The translations under genes and the position numbers were made by a program. A DNA stretch of 64,000 nucleotides from Williamsia herbipolensis (lineage in GTDB: Bacteria > Actinomycetota > Actinomycetes > Mycobacteriales > Mycobacteriaceae), in the NCBI RefSeq assembly GCF_000964005.1, contig NZ_JXYP01000040.1, forward strand, positions 1 through 64,000, read 5' to 3'. Below the pieces are notes generated by a model. That model was not told the DNA's origin. It worked only from the letters and a program-made list of their open reading frames with translations, and made no database searches. The stretch's first letter is position 1, and every line of letters begins with the position of its first letter. Below are positions 30,864-38,951 of the stretch, piece after piece.

Positions 30864-32273
30864 GTGGGTTACCGTCGGACAGCCGACACGACCGAGTGTC
30901 CGATACACACCGAGGACGTACCCATCTCCGTTCACGACTCCGCCGCCGCCTCGCCCGAGCGCCCGTTCATCGCCTCGCACGACGACACCGCAGCGCACCG
31001 CAGGCCGCTGTTGCCCGCCGACGACCCGTTCTATCGCGCCCCCGGCGGGTTCGAGGACACGGTCCCGGGCACCGTTCTGCGCTCCCGTGACGTGACCCTC
31101 GCCTTCCTCGGCGTCGTCCGACAGCCGATCCGGGCCACCCAGTTGGCGTTCCGATCGACCGACTCCCAGGGCGACCCGATGGTCGCGGTGACCACGGTTC
31201 TCCTCCCGCCCGGACGGGAGCGGGGCGCGCAGTGCCCGATCGTGTCCTACCAGTGCGCGATCGACGCCATCACCGGCCGGTGCTTCCCCTCCTATGCGCT
31301 GCGTCTGCGGGCGCGGGCCGTGGGCGCTCTTCCCCAGTTCGAGTTCCTGCTCATCACCGCACTCCTCGCCGAGGGGTGGGCGGTGTCGGTCCCCGATCAC
31401 GAGGGTCCCCGGGGTCTGTGGGGCATCCCGCGCGAACCCGGCCACATCGTGCTCGATGGTGTCCGGGCGGCACTCGACCACGCGCCGCTCGGTCTGCGCC
31501 ACGACGCGCCGGTGGGTTTCTGGGGGTACTCCGGCGGCGGACTCGCGTCGGCGTGGGCCGCCGAGATGTACGCCGAGTATGCGCCGGAACTCAACGTCGT
31601 CGGCGCCGTACTGGGTTCGCCCGTCGGCGATCTCGGGAACACCTACATCCGTCTCAACGGCGGACTGTTCTCCGGGTTGCCGGCCCTCGTGGTGGGGGCC
31701 CTGCAGCACGTCTACCCCGATCTGCAGCGCATCATCGACCGGCACACGACACCACGCGGCAAGATCGCGCTGGCGCGTCTGCAACGCGCGACCACCGTCG
31801 AGGCGGTGCTGCGCTTCATGTTCACCGACATGGACGACATGCTCGACCGGCCGCTGGCGGAAATTCTCACCACGCCCGAGGTGCGTGCGGTGTTCGACGA
31901 GATCCGGCTGGGCCGTTCGGCACCGGCCATGCCGGTCCTCATCGTGCAGGCCGTGAACGATCGCATCGTTTCGGTCGACGACATCGATGCGCTCGCAGCC
32001 GCATACGCCGCGGGCGGCACCAGCGTCACCTACCACCGCGACCGGTTCAGCGAGCACATGCTGATGCACCCGATGGCGGCGCCCACCGCGCTGCGGTGGC
32101 TGCGTGAGCGCATCGAGGAACGTCCGATCGACGAGAACCGACAGCGCACCACGTGGCCGACGCTGCTCAACCCGAGCACCTTCCGCGGCATGCTGCGCCT
32201 CGGCACAATCGCCGCGCGCGTGATCACCGGCCGCACGATCCCCCGCCGCGAGCTGTCGGAACTCGACCGCTAG
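30864..32273 (+). CDS. LIP-family lipase (secretory lipase, PF03583)
   Basis: A 469-residue alpha/beta hydrolase. LLPADDPFYRAPGGFEDTVPGTVLRSRDV is the family start (in parts: PADDPFYRAP, PGTVLRSRDV). VSYQCAIDAITGRCFPSYALR, WAVSVPDHEGPRGLWG, the nucleophile elbow PVGFWGYSGGGLASAWAA (Ser in GYSGG), Asp in VLIVQAVNDRIVSVDD and His in RFSEHMLMHP complete the triad. It lacks an obvious signal peptide. The only standard start in frame upstream of the domain is GTG 30864, so the N-terminus is uncertain. A second LIP lipase with signal peptide lies at 54646. Confidence 0.85.
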   Translation: MGYRRTADTTECPIHTEDVPISVHDSAAASPERPFIASHDDTAAHRRPLLPADDPFYRAPGGFEDTVPGTVLRSRDVTLAFLGVVRQPIRATQLAFRSTDSQGDPMVAVTTVLLPPGRERGAQCPIVSYQCAIDAITGRCFPSYALRLRARAVGALPQFEFLLITALLAEGWAVSVPDHEGPRGLWGIPREPGHIVLDGVRAALDHAPLGLRHDAPVGFWGYSGGGLASAWAAEMYAEYAPELNVVGAVLGSPVGDLGNTYIRLNGGLFSGLPALVVGALQHVYPDLQRIIDRHTTPRGKIALARLQRATTVEAVLRFMFTDMDDMLDRPLAEILTTPEVRAVFDEIRLGRSAPAMPVLIVQAVNDRIVSVDDIDALAAAYAAGGTSVTYHRDRFSEHMLMHPMAAPTALRWLRERIEERPIDENRQRTTWPTLLNPSTFRGMLRLGTIAARVITGRTIPRRELSELDR

Positions 32274-32290
32274 AGCTGCCCTGCGGACGC

Positions 32291-32712
32291 TCATCGCGGC
32301 GGTGGGCCCTTGAGTGGCTGCACGAACGGGTCGAGGGCGTACCCCGGCTGCCACGGGAATCGGTTGCGCCGGTCGGGAACACGACCTGCATCGCCGAGAA
32401 CGCGGCATACAACGACCTGGTCTGGAACATGTCGGTGGTGTCGTCGGCGTCGATGACGACGACGTCGTGCTCGGCCAGTACCGCCGCCAGGGCGGACCCG
32501 TGCGTGATGTTCTCACCGGTGACTATCCGTTCGGCGACGGAGTTGACGACCAGCCCCGAGATCCGTTGCGGAAGTCCGTACACCATCAGTTCCGGCCGGC
32601 CCGGCGACGTCAGTCCGGTCGTGTAGGCGAAAGGCGGTTCATCGCGTTCGGTTCCCGCCATCACGGCCACAACATGCCAACCACCCTGTGCCACAATACG
32701 AAAGCACCTCAC
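32291..32712 (-). pseudogene. DUF4262 protein with C-terminal frameshift
   Basis: From the GTG at 32712 the frame encodes a DUF4262 domain: GWHVVAVMAGTERDEPPFAYTTGLTSPGRPELMVYGL (shown in parts: VVAVMAGT, PPFAYTTGL, PELMVYGL), VVNSVAERIV and LYAAFSAMQVVFP. After VVFP the reading frame breaks. With one extra C at the CCC/GGG run 32375-32377 it continues as DRRNRFPWQPGY then ALDPFVQPLKG and stops at 32291-32293, a normal DUF4262 ending. Uncorrected, the frame runs on to 32224 over the lipase stop. A homopolymer sequencing error is the simplest explanation. The function of DUF4262 is unknown. Confidence 0.7.
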
Positions 32713-33174
32713 CTCGCAATGGGGTGGGAGCTCGCCGTGACTTCATGTCATATGGTCAATCATCCCGCGGCGGTCGCGATCGTCACGCCACCTCCGGGGA
32801 CAGAACCGGACACACCGAACCACCCCTCGACGCGAGCACGGATATGGTTCTCGGCGGACCTCCTAGGTGACCTGCACGCCGCGGGCGTCGAGATCGACGC
32901 GTACCGCATTCGCTTCCAGAGGGAATCGAACTTCGACGCGAGCGCAGTGCTCACCACGACCGGCACGCCGAGAAGGCGATGCGCGCAGCGATCGACTGCC
33001 ACGTTCCCAAGATCGAAAGTTGCAGATGGCATTGAAACGGGCAACCGCGGCAGATCCTCCGAACAGAGGATTGTCGCAAGTCGCGCACTCGGTATTGCAT
33101 AGCTGCAGATCTCTGGCTTGTGACCTTATTGGTCGCCGGTGGCTGATGCCGGCTCGAACTCACTTTGGGGAATT
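32713..33174. other. Intergenic stretch without supported gene
   Basis: About 460 bases, less GC-rich than the surroundings. Short open frames exist on both strands (for example from 32754 on the plus strand) but none has a recognisable domain, ribosome site or consistent codon use. It may contain promoters for the lipoprotein gene and for the divergent DUF4262 gene, or decayed coding DNA. Confidence 0.5.
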
Positions 33175-34227
33175 ATGAAACGTCTGTCCGCTACATGTCT
33201 CGGGCTTGTGCTCGCATCGACGGTCACGCTGTCGGGGTGCGGGTCGAGTGGATCGGACAGTGCGGGTCCCGGTGGAGGAGGCTCGAGCGCAGTTGCTCGC
33301 ACTGATGACCAAGGCAGGTCCGGGTCAAGCGAACCGCAGCCAGAGGAGAGCTTGATCCCCGGACAGGTTGCGGTGCCGGCCGATTGTGCGGATTCGCGAC
33401 TCGCGGCCAACCTCTCGTTCGCGCAGTACTCAGAGATAAGCGGCGACCCGGACCCGTACAGCAATGGCGTGCTGGCGAATGTGGTCGACGCGACTCCAGT
33501 TGGGGGACAGGCGAAGTTTGCCCAGGCAGCGTGCGCTGCCCTGGCAGCTGAGCGCTCAGCCAACCCAGTGTCGGCGGAGGCAGGCAAGGCACTCGATCAG
33601 GAGGGTGCCACCCTTGAGTACGGGTACGGGTTCGTTTGCGCGCTTGGTGATCCCAAGGGCAGGTTCGGCGGACCGGGATCATCTGCGCCCGCCAGCTTGG
33701 AGGGTTTGCAAGGCTCCATCTCGGCCGACATGCGAGAGACTCCCGGCTACATGGATTCGTCCAATCAGGACGGAATGCTCAATCGGCTATTGGCCTCCGA
33801 CCAAGCTGTGTCGCTAGGTCGAACTGAGCCAGCGATAGCGGCGGCATACAAGTATCTGTGTCCGCAATTCACGCGATACCAAACCGGGCCGTCGCTGAAA
33901 GAGGAACTGGCCAAGCAATCCGATTTATTGAAACAAGCAAAGAAGTTAAATATCTGCGGTGCAGCGATTTTGGATCGAACGCGCGGGTACGTGTACTACC
34001 CTGCGAACGTCGTAGACAGCTGTGAGGCAGCGTCCAAGGTGCTCGTCGACTCGTACCCCACGATCGAAAGTCCCAACGCGCTCACGCCGTATCGTGGCAA
34101 ATACTCGTGCTCGAAGTCGGACGCCGAGACCGAGCAGGCGTCGGGGATTGCTTATCGTTGCGCCGACGATCGCGGAACTATTGCTTGGCGTCGCGCGCTA
34201 TTCATCGCCAGCCCTTCCGGCGGTTGA
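33175..34227 (+). CDS. Hypothetical lipoprotein in a lower-GC patch
   Basis: A 350-residue protein with a clear lipoprotein signal: KR, a hydrophobic core and lipobox TLSGC at about residue 22, followed by a Ser/Gly-rich linker. The mature part contains about eight further Cys residues (CADSR, ACAAL, FVCALG, YLCPQF, NICGAA, DSCEAA, YSCSKS, YRCADD), implying several disulfides and a location on the outer face of the membrane. No family is recognised. The codon usage includes AT-ending codons (for example TTA, AAT, GAT runs near 33920-33960) unlike neighbouring genes, consistent with recent acquisition. RBS GGGG precedes the ATG at short spacing. Confidence 0.7.
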   Translation: MKRLSATCLGLVLASTVTLSGCGSSGSDSAGPGGGGSSAVARTDDQGRSGSSEPQPEESLIPGQVAVPADCADSRLAANLSFAQYSEISGDPDPYSNGVLANVVDATPVGGQAKFAQAACAALAAERSANPVSAEAGKALDQEGATLEYGYGFVCALGDPKGRFGGPGSSAPASLEGLQGSISADMRETPGYMDSSNQDGMLNRLLASDQAVSLGRTEPAIAAAYKYLCPQFTRYQTGPSLKEELAKQSDLLKQAKKLNICGAAILDRTRGYVYYPANVVDSCEAASKVLVDSYPTIESPNALTPYRGKYSCSKSDAETEQASGIAYRCADDRGTIAWRRALFIASPSGG

Positions 34228-34730
34228 CTTCGTCCAGTCTTCGTCTTCTGCTGGAATTGCCTCAGCCTGCTGCCGGTTCAGTTGCTTTCCGCTACGGGCC
34301 GACGTGGCTGCCGGTCAACGCTAATGACGGAGGCAGGTGATAGCAGACCCTTGGACTAGTCGGTATCAGGCGATGGGTTACCGCGGCAAAGGCCTACTGG
34401 CGAATGACCGCTGGTGTGGGTTGACGACTCGCGTCGTCTCGGCGGCGGCGCGCATCCATTCCCAAGAGACCAGCTGCCTGGGCCCATGTGTAGAGCACAC
34501 CGTTGCGGCACCAGGACGACCACCAGCGCTGCTTTCGCCCGCGACGCACGCTCGAAGACGAGCCAGGAGGCACGCACTTGCCAGTCTTCAGCTGACCTGA
34601 TCGGCGCGACGATCCCGACGCAACTAAGTCCTGCGATGCAGCAAGTCGAAGACGCCATGTTCGCTCTCTCTGCCCTCACGGCGATTCCGCATTAACCGAA
34701 AGGTCGCCGATACTAGGAGCGCCGTGAACA
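34228..34730. other. Intergenic stretch without supported gene, lower GC
   Basis: About 500 bases between the lipoprotein stop and the dnaB terminator. A frame starting with GTG at 34337 has GGAGGC upstream and could encode 87 residues, but the product looks random and has no recognised domain. I see no tRNA, repeat or integrase remnant here. Confidence 0.45.
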
Positions 34731-34753
34731 GCCCCGCCGACACCGCACGGGGC
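34731..34753 (-). terminator. Stem-loop downstream of dnaB
   Basis: GCCCCG/CGGGGC arms surround an 11-base loop, about 28 bases past the dnaB stop in the minus-strand direction. A short T-run (TTTTT) lies on its dnaB-proximal side rather than after it, so the call is moderate. Confidence 0.5.
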
Positions 34754-34780
34754 ATGCGGCGTAAAAATTCACGTGATGGG

Positions 34781-37700
34781 TCAGCCGCGGGCCATGTTCA
34801 CGAAACGGCTGAGGTGCAGCTGGTGGGCGACGGTGATGGTGGCGGTGGGGCCGTTGCGGTGTTTGCCGAGGATGATGTCGGCCTCGCCGGCGCGGGGGTC
34901 GTCGCGTTCGATGGAGTCGGGACGGTGCAGCAGGATCACCATGTCGGCGTCCTGCTCCAGTGAGTTGTGGACCGACACTCCGTCAGCGACGAAATTGTGT
35001 GTGCCGGGCACTGTTCCGTCAAACACTTCCTGGTCGCCCAGGCTGGTGATCTCCGCGATCTCGTCCCAGTAGACGTCGTTGGTGGCGAGCATCTCGATGT
35101 CGGCGTCGTCGAGAATCTGAGCCACACGCGCCAGACGTCCCCGGCTCGGCGAGTGCTTCCAGATCGTCGAGCCACAGAACCGCGAACCCATCGCCGCCGA
35201 GAACTCGCGATGCGTCATCCCGCGGTCAACGAGCAATTCCCGCACCCGGTTCCAGACATCGCGAGGAACCGTGTCCGAGTTGGTGTTCGCCTGCACCGCC
35301 GCCAGCCGCAGGAGGCACTCGTCCACCTTGACGCTGCGCGCGCCGTGAACGCCGATCTGGCTCAGGAACACCATCTGACTGTCGACGCCATAGATGAGGA
35401 CGTGCCAACAGTCCCGATACCCGGGCTTCTTGGCGCACTTGACCCGTGAATAGATCCCGAACCGCAGGAGCGCCTGCATCAGATCGTCTGCGAGTCGACG
35501 CGAGGTACTCGCGTAGTAGACCCGCGCCTGACCGACCTTCGCATCCCACCGAACCGACCCGTCCGTCGCCCACAGGTGACGGATGAAGAGCGCGAGCTGA
35601 TCGTTGGGGAGGGCGAACACCGACGGCGGCAGGAACTTGTCGTAGCTGCGGAGACCGAACAAGCCGTGGCCGTCGAGCCACGCAGCGACAGGATTCCGCC
35701 GGCCGTGAGTCAGATGGAACGGCGCCGGCAGACGGAGTGTGGTGACCCGTGCGGCGGCGTACTCGTCGCGGATCGGTGTGATGCCGAAGTGACCTGCCGC
35801 CTCCGACACCGCCGTCAGGTTGGCCTCGTCGACACTGGCGTACCGGATCGGCTGGCGCTTCACACACGAGCCGTCACCGATCATGTGCGCAAGCATCACG
35901 ATCTCCGCCTCGTGCATCCGCTCGGTGTGCACTGGTTCGGGCACCGAACGCGGCGCGGCCACACGATCACCGACCGCGAGCTCATCCACCGGGATCCATC
36001 CGTCAACGGTCATCAACGGATGATTGCCGGTCGCGCACACGACGCGACCCGAGGTCATCCGCACCTCGAAGACCTCTTTCACGCCGCTGGAGAAGACCGC
36101 GGTCATCGGGCGCGCGACCACGCGCATCCGCTCGTCGAGACTCCAGACCAGCGGTCGCTCACCACTGGCGAGAAGTTCTCCGAGGGTGGTCTCGCCGCCG
36201 GTGTCCGCGCGCAGGATCCGCGTCGACGCCGGCAGGCACCCCGACTCACGAAGGTCCGACACCTGCGGGCGCTTGTCGGTGCGTTGCTCGGGGCCTCGGT
36301 TGAGCTGGCTGATCGCGACCACGGGAACCTCGAGTTCCTTGGCCAGCAGCTTGAGCTGACGGGAGAACTCCGAGACCTCCTGTTGCCGCGATTCGACCTT
36401 CTTGCCCGACGTCATCAGCTGCATGTAGTCGATGACCACCAGCCGCAGGTCGTGACGCTGTTTGAGGCGACGGGCCTTGGCGCGGATCTCCATCATCGTG
36501 AGGTTCGGTGAGTCATCGATGAACAGTGGCGCCTCGCTGATCTCACCCATGCGGCGCGCGAGGCGGGTCCAGTCGTCGTCGGTCATGCGGCCCGAACGCA
36601 TGTCGGCCAGCTTGATGTTCGCCTCGGCCGAGAGCAGGCGCATCACGATCTCGGTCTTGCCCATCTCCAGCGAGAACATCGCCGAGGTCATCTGGTTCGC
36701 GATCGAGCAGCTGCGCAGGAAGTCCATGGCGAGGGTCGAGTTGTGGGTCGGCACCATCGACTCACCGGCGAGGTACATGTGCGCGTCGTTGTCGACCTGC
36801 ACGCACCGGACCGGCACGCTGTCGACGGCACGGATGTCGACGATGCGGCGCAGACCCGACGGACGGCGCAGCTCCTTGTGGCGAATCGCCTTGCGGTGCA
36901 CGGTGAAGACGTCGTCGTCGGCGTCGACGCGCAACCACCCGGTGGCGGCACGACGGTAGGAGTAGCCCAGCCCCGCCACGAGATCGGCGATCACCGCGCT
37001 CATGTGTTGGGTGGCGGCGGGAACGGTGATCCAGCCGTCCTCGTCGACGATGCCGCGGGCGTCGAGCAACCCGGCGAGCAGAGCCCGCCGTTGGGCGATC
37101 GAGCCGCGGAGGTACTCGTAGGGGATGCGTCCACCCAGATCCGACATCAACGCCATCACGTCGACGGGGCCCTCGGCGTCGATGCGCATCGCGATCTCGG
37201 GATCGTCGAAGGCCATGCCCGCCAACGCCGCAACGGTGTACGGGCCGTAGCCGAAACGGCGCCGCGGGAGCTCCAACGGCTCGGCGTTGCGCACCGACAC
37301 CGCGCCGATCTGACCGATGAGCGCACAGGTGGTCTGTACCGAGCGCACACCGTCGGACTCGGTGAGCCACTGGTGTTCGGCGTCGGCGACGAGCACCGAA
37401 CCATCGGAGAACTCGACCTCGTAGCAGGGACGTTCGGTCATCACGTCGGTCGCGGCCACCACACGGGTGGGCGTGCCGCTCGCGTCGATCAGCGAATCGC
37501 CGACCTTCACCTCACCCATGGTGGTCCAACCGTTGGGCGTGGGCAACGGGGTGTCGAGGGCGAGTGCCTTGCCGACACCGGGACGCGCGGCGACGATGAT
37601 CATCTGCCCGGCGTGCAGTCCGTTGGTGACGGCGTCGAGATCGGTGAAACCCGTTGGCACACCGATGGATATACCACCGCGGGAGGCGATGGAATCGATC

Positions 37701-38266
37701 TCGTCCATCGTGGGCTGCAGCAGTTCCTCGAGCGGGACGTAGTCCTCGGCGGTACGCCGCTCGGTGACCTCGTAGACCTCGGCCTGCGCGCGGTCGACGA
37801 CCTCGGCCACGTCCTGACCGTCGTCACCGCCGTAGCCGAACTGCACGATGCGGGTGCCGGCCTCCACCAGACGCCGCAGGATCGCCTTCTCGGCGACAAT
37901 CTGCGCGTAGTAGCCGGCATTGGCGGCGGTGGGGACCGTGGAGATCAGCGTGTGCAGATACGGTGCACCGCCGACCCTACGGAGCTCTCCGGCCCGTTCG
38001 AGCTCGGCGGAGACCGTGACGGCGTCGGCGGGTTCACCCTTGCCGTACAGCTCCAACACGGCGTCGTAGACGGCCTGGTGGGCCGGGCGGTAGAAGTCGC
38101 CCGGACGCAGCACCTCGAGGACGTCGGCGATCGCGTCCTTCGACAGCAGCATCCCGCCGAGCACGGACTGCTCGGCCATGAGGTCCTGCGGCGGCTGCCG
38201 GCCGAAGTCCTCCGAGGGCGGCGGCTCGTCGCGCGGCGAATGCCCGCGATCGTCCACTACTGCCAC
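34781..38266 (-). CDS. dnaB: Replicative DNA helicase DnaB with two inteins
   Basis: A 1161-residue precursor. Exteins: residues 1-233 (N-terminal DnaB domain, MAEQSVLGGMLLSKDAI, linker, and ARPGVGK of the P-loop), 510-676 (STLAMDF through LRLVVIDYMQLM Walker B and VPVVAISQLNRGPEQR to LRESG) and 1102-1161 (SLEQDADMVILLHRP to FVNMARG). Removal of the inteins leaves a 460-residue helicase, the normal DnaB length. Intein 1 (276 aa) splits the Walker A Lys-Ser; intein 2 (425 aa) sits between LRESG and SLEQD. Both have Ser as first downstream extein residue. DnaB unwinds DNA at the fork, so activity depends on splicing. Two plus-strand genes separate it from the rplI operon. Confidence 0.93.
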   Translation of the reverse strand: MAVVDDRGHSPRDEPPPSEDFGRQPPQDLMAEQSVLGGMLLSKDAIADVLEVLRPGDFYRPAHQAVYDAVLELYGKGEPADAVTVSAELERAGELRRVGGAPYLHTLISTVPTAANAGYYAQIVAEKAILRRLVEAGTRIVQFGYGGDDGQDVAEVVDRAQAEVYEVTERRTAEDYVPLEELLQPTMDEIDSIASRGGISIGVPTGFTDLDAVTNGLHAGQMIIVAARPGVGKALALDTPLPTPNGWTTMGEVKVGDSLIDASGTPTRVVAATDVMTERPCYEVEFSDGSVLVADAEHQWLTESDGVRSVQTTCALIGQIGAVSVRNAEPLELPRRRFGYGPYTVAALAGMAFDDPEIAMRIDAEGPVDVMALMSDLGGRIPYEYLRGSIAQRRALLAGLLDARGIVDEDGWITVPAATQHMSAVIADLVAGLGYSYRRAATGWLRVDADDDVFTVHRKAIRHKELRRPSGLRRIVDIRAVDSVPVRCVQVDNDAHMYLAGESMVPTHNSTLAMDFLRSCSIANQMTSAMFSLEMGKTEIVMRLLSAEANIKLADMRSGRMTDDDWTRLARRMGEISEAPLFIDDSPNLTMMEIRAKARRLKQRHDLRLVVIDYMQLMTSGKKVESRQQEVSEFSRQLKLLAKELEVPVVAISQLNRGPEQRTDKRPQVSDLRESGCLPASTRILRADTGGETTLGELLASGERPLVWSLDERMRVVARPMTAVFSSGVKEVFEVRMTSGRVVCATGNHPLMTVDGWIPVDELAVGDRVAAPRSVPEPVHTERMHEAEIVMLAHMIGDGSCVKRQPIRYASVDEANLTAVSEAAGHFGITPIRDEYAAARVTTLRLPAPFHLTHGRRNPVAAWLDGHGLFGLRSYDKFLPPSVFALPNDQLALFIRHLWATDGSVRWDAKVGQARVYYASTSRRLADDLMQALLRFGIYSRVKCAKKPGYRDCWHVLIYGVDSQMVFLSQIGVHGARSVKVDECLLRLAAVQANTNSDTVPRDVWNRVRELLVDRGMTHREFSAAMGSRFCGSTIWKHSPSRGRLARVAQILDDADIEMLATNDVYWDEIAEITSLGDQEVFDGTVPGTHNFVADGVSVHNSLEQDADMVILLHRPDSIERDDPRAGEADIILGKHRNGPTATITVAHQLHLSRFVNMARG
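34964..36238 (-). mobile_element. DnaB intein 2: full-length intein with LAGLIDADG homing endonuclease
   Basis: Protein residues 677-1101. Starts with Cys1 (CLPASTRILRADTG), has block B TGNHPLMT and ends VADGVSVHN before extein Ser, the class 1 layout. Two LAGLIDADG motifs with acidic residues in place are visible: VMLAHMIGDGS (about intein residue 114-124) and LFIRHLWATDGSV (about 217-229). An extra helical segment follows (MTHREFSAAMGSRFCGS region, about 341-357), possibly an added DNA-recognition domain. The insertion site, LRESG before S(L/I)EQDAD, is a classic DnaB intein position also used in other bacteria. Homing activity is plausible. Confidence 0.85.
36740..37567 (-). mobile_element. 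DnaB intein 1: class 3-type intein in the P-loop, degenerate endonuclease
   Basis: Protein residues 234-509. It begins ALALDTPLPTPNGW, i.e. Ala rather than Cys/Ser at position 1, and ends MVPTHN before extein Ser. The class 3 signature W-C-T is visible: Trp in block B (DAEHQWL, intein residue 67), Cys in block F (VPVRCVQV, residue 255) and Thr in block G (PTHN, residue 274). In class 3 inteins the block F Cys acts as the first nucleophile. The central domain aligns by eye with LAGLIDADG endonucleases but both catalytic motifs are spoiled (PYTVAALAGMAFDD; ALLAGLLDARGIV with Arg in place of the final Asp), so homing is probably lost. Confidence 0.82.
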
Positions 38267-38945
38267 GACTCATCCTCCCGACGTCTCACTGCGCTACCAC
38301 TACACCGGCGGGGTCCCGCCGTGGGCGATCATCGTCGCCCCCCACCTCGAGGTCACCTGTGGGTGAGTAGTACACCGCCGGTCCGACAGCTCCACACGGG
38401 AGAACACCCCAGCCCTGTCGACCGGGTCACGAAAGCGGTCGGAGCGGGCGGGCGAACAGCGGCTACAGGCACGGTGAGAGACATTAGGGCCGGTTGTGAC
38501 CGGCCACAAACCGGCCTGTGGACCAACTTGTGAACTACCTGTGGACCGAGTGGGCATAGATGCCGTGTTCCTGTGCATGGAGCTGGGGAACACGAACGGC
38601 GCCGCTGTGGTCCGCGCTGGTCATCACGCACTTTTGGCCCTCAGGTCATGTGGATCGAATTCTTTTCGGCGTGTCGCGATTTGCGCGTTTTCGGGCGTGT
38701 TCGCCGAAACGCAACTGCGAGCGTCGGTCGATTGGGTGAACCGTGCACGAATGGCAGGTTGCGCGACGGTGGTCGACACATCGCCGGTCACGGCCCCTCT
38801 CCCACACAGTACGCGCGTCCTGCGGGCATCCGGCAACCCCGCTGCCGAAACCGTGACGCCCGTATGGTTTTCGTCAACATCCGCAGGTCACCGCGTAGAG
38901 AACTCGTCATCGCGGGGCGGCCGGCGCGTGCACGCGGGTACACCG
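38267..38945. other. dnaB upstream region, no gene seen
   Basis: About 680 bases between divergent genes. It holds an imperfect inverted repeat 38488-38516 (GGCCGGTTGTG against CACAAACCGGCC) and two TGTGGACC repeats at 38517 and 38540, each resembling an inverted DnaA box, with TTGTGAAC between. A second hairpin-like element lies near 38690-38711. No coding frame with recognisable content was found. Confidence 0.5.
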
Positions 38946-38951
38946 GTGGAT

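Noticed and set aside
32915-32945. T-arm-like motif GTTCGATTCC on the minus strand, suggesting a tRNA
   Set aside because: No matching T-stem, acceptor stem or anticodon arm could be paired around it.
34337-34600. Possible 87-aa gene with GGAGGC upstream of a GTG
   Set aside because: Product has no recognisable pattern and lies in a stretch where no frame shows coding character; a Shine-Dalgarno match alone is insufficient.
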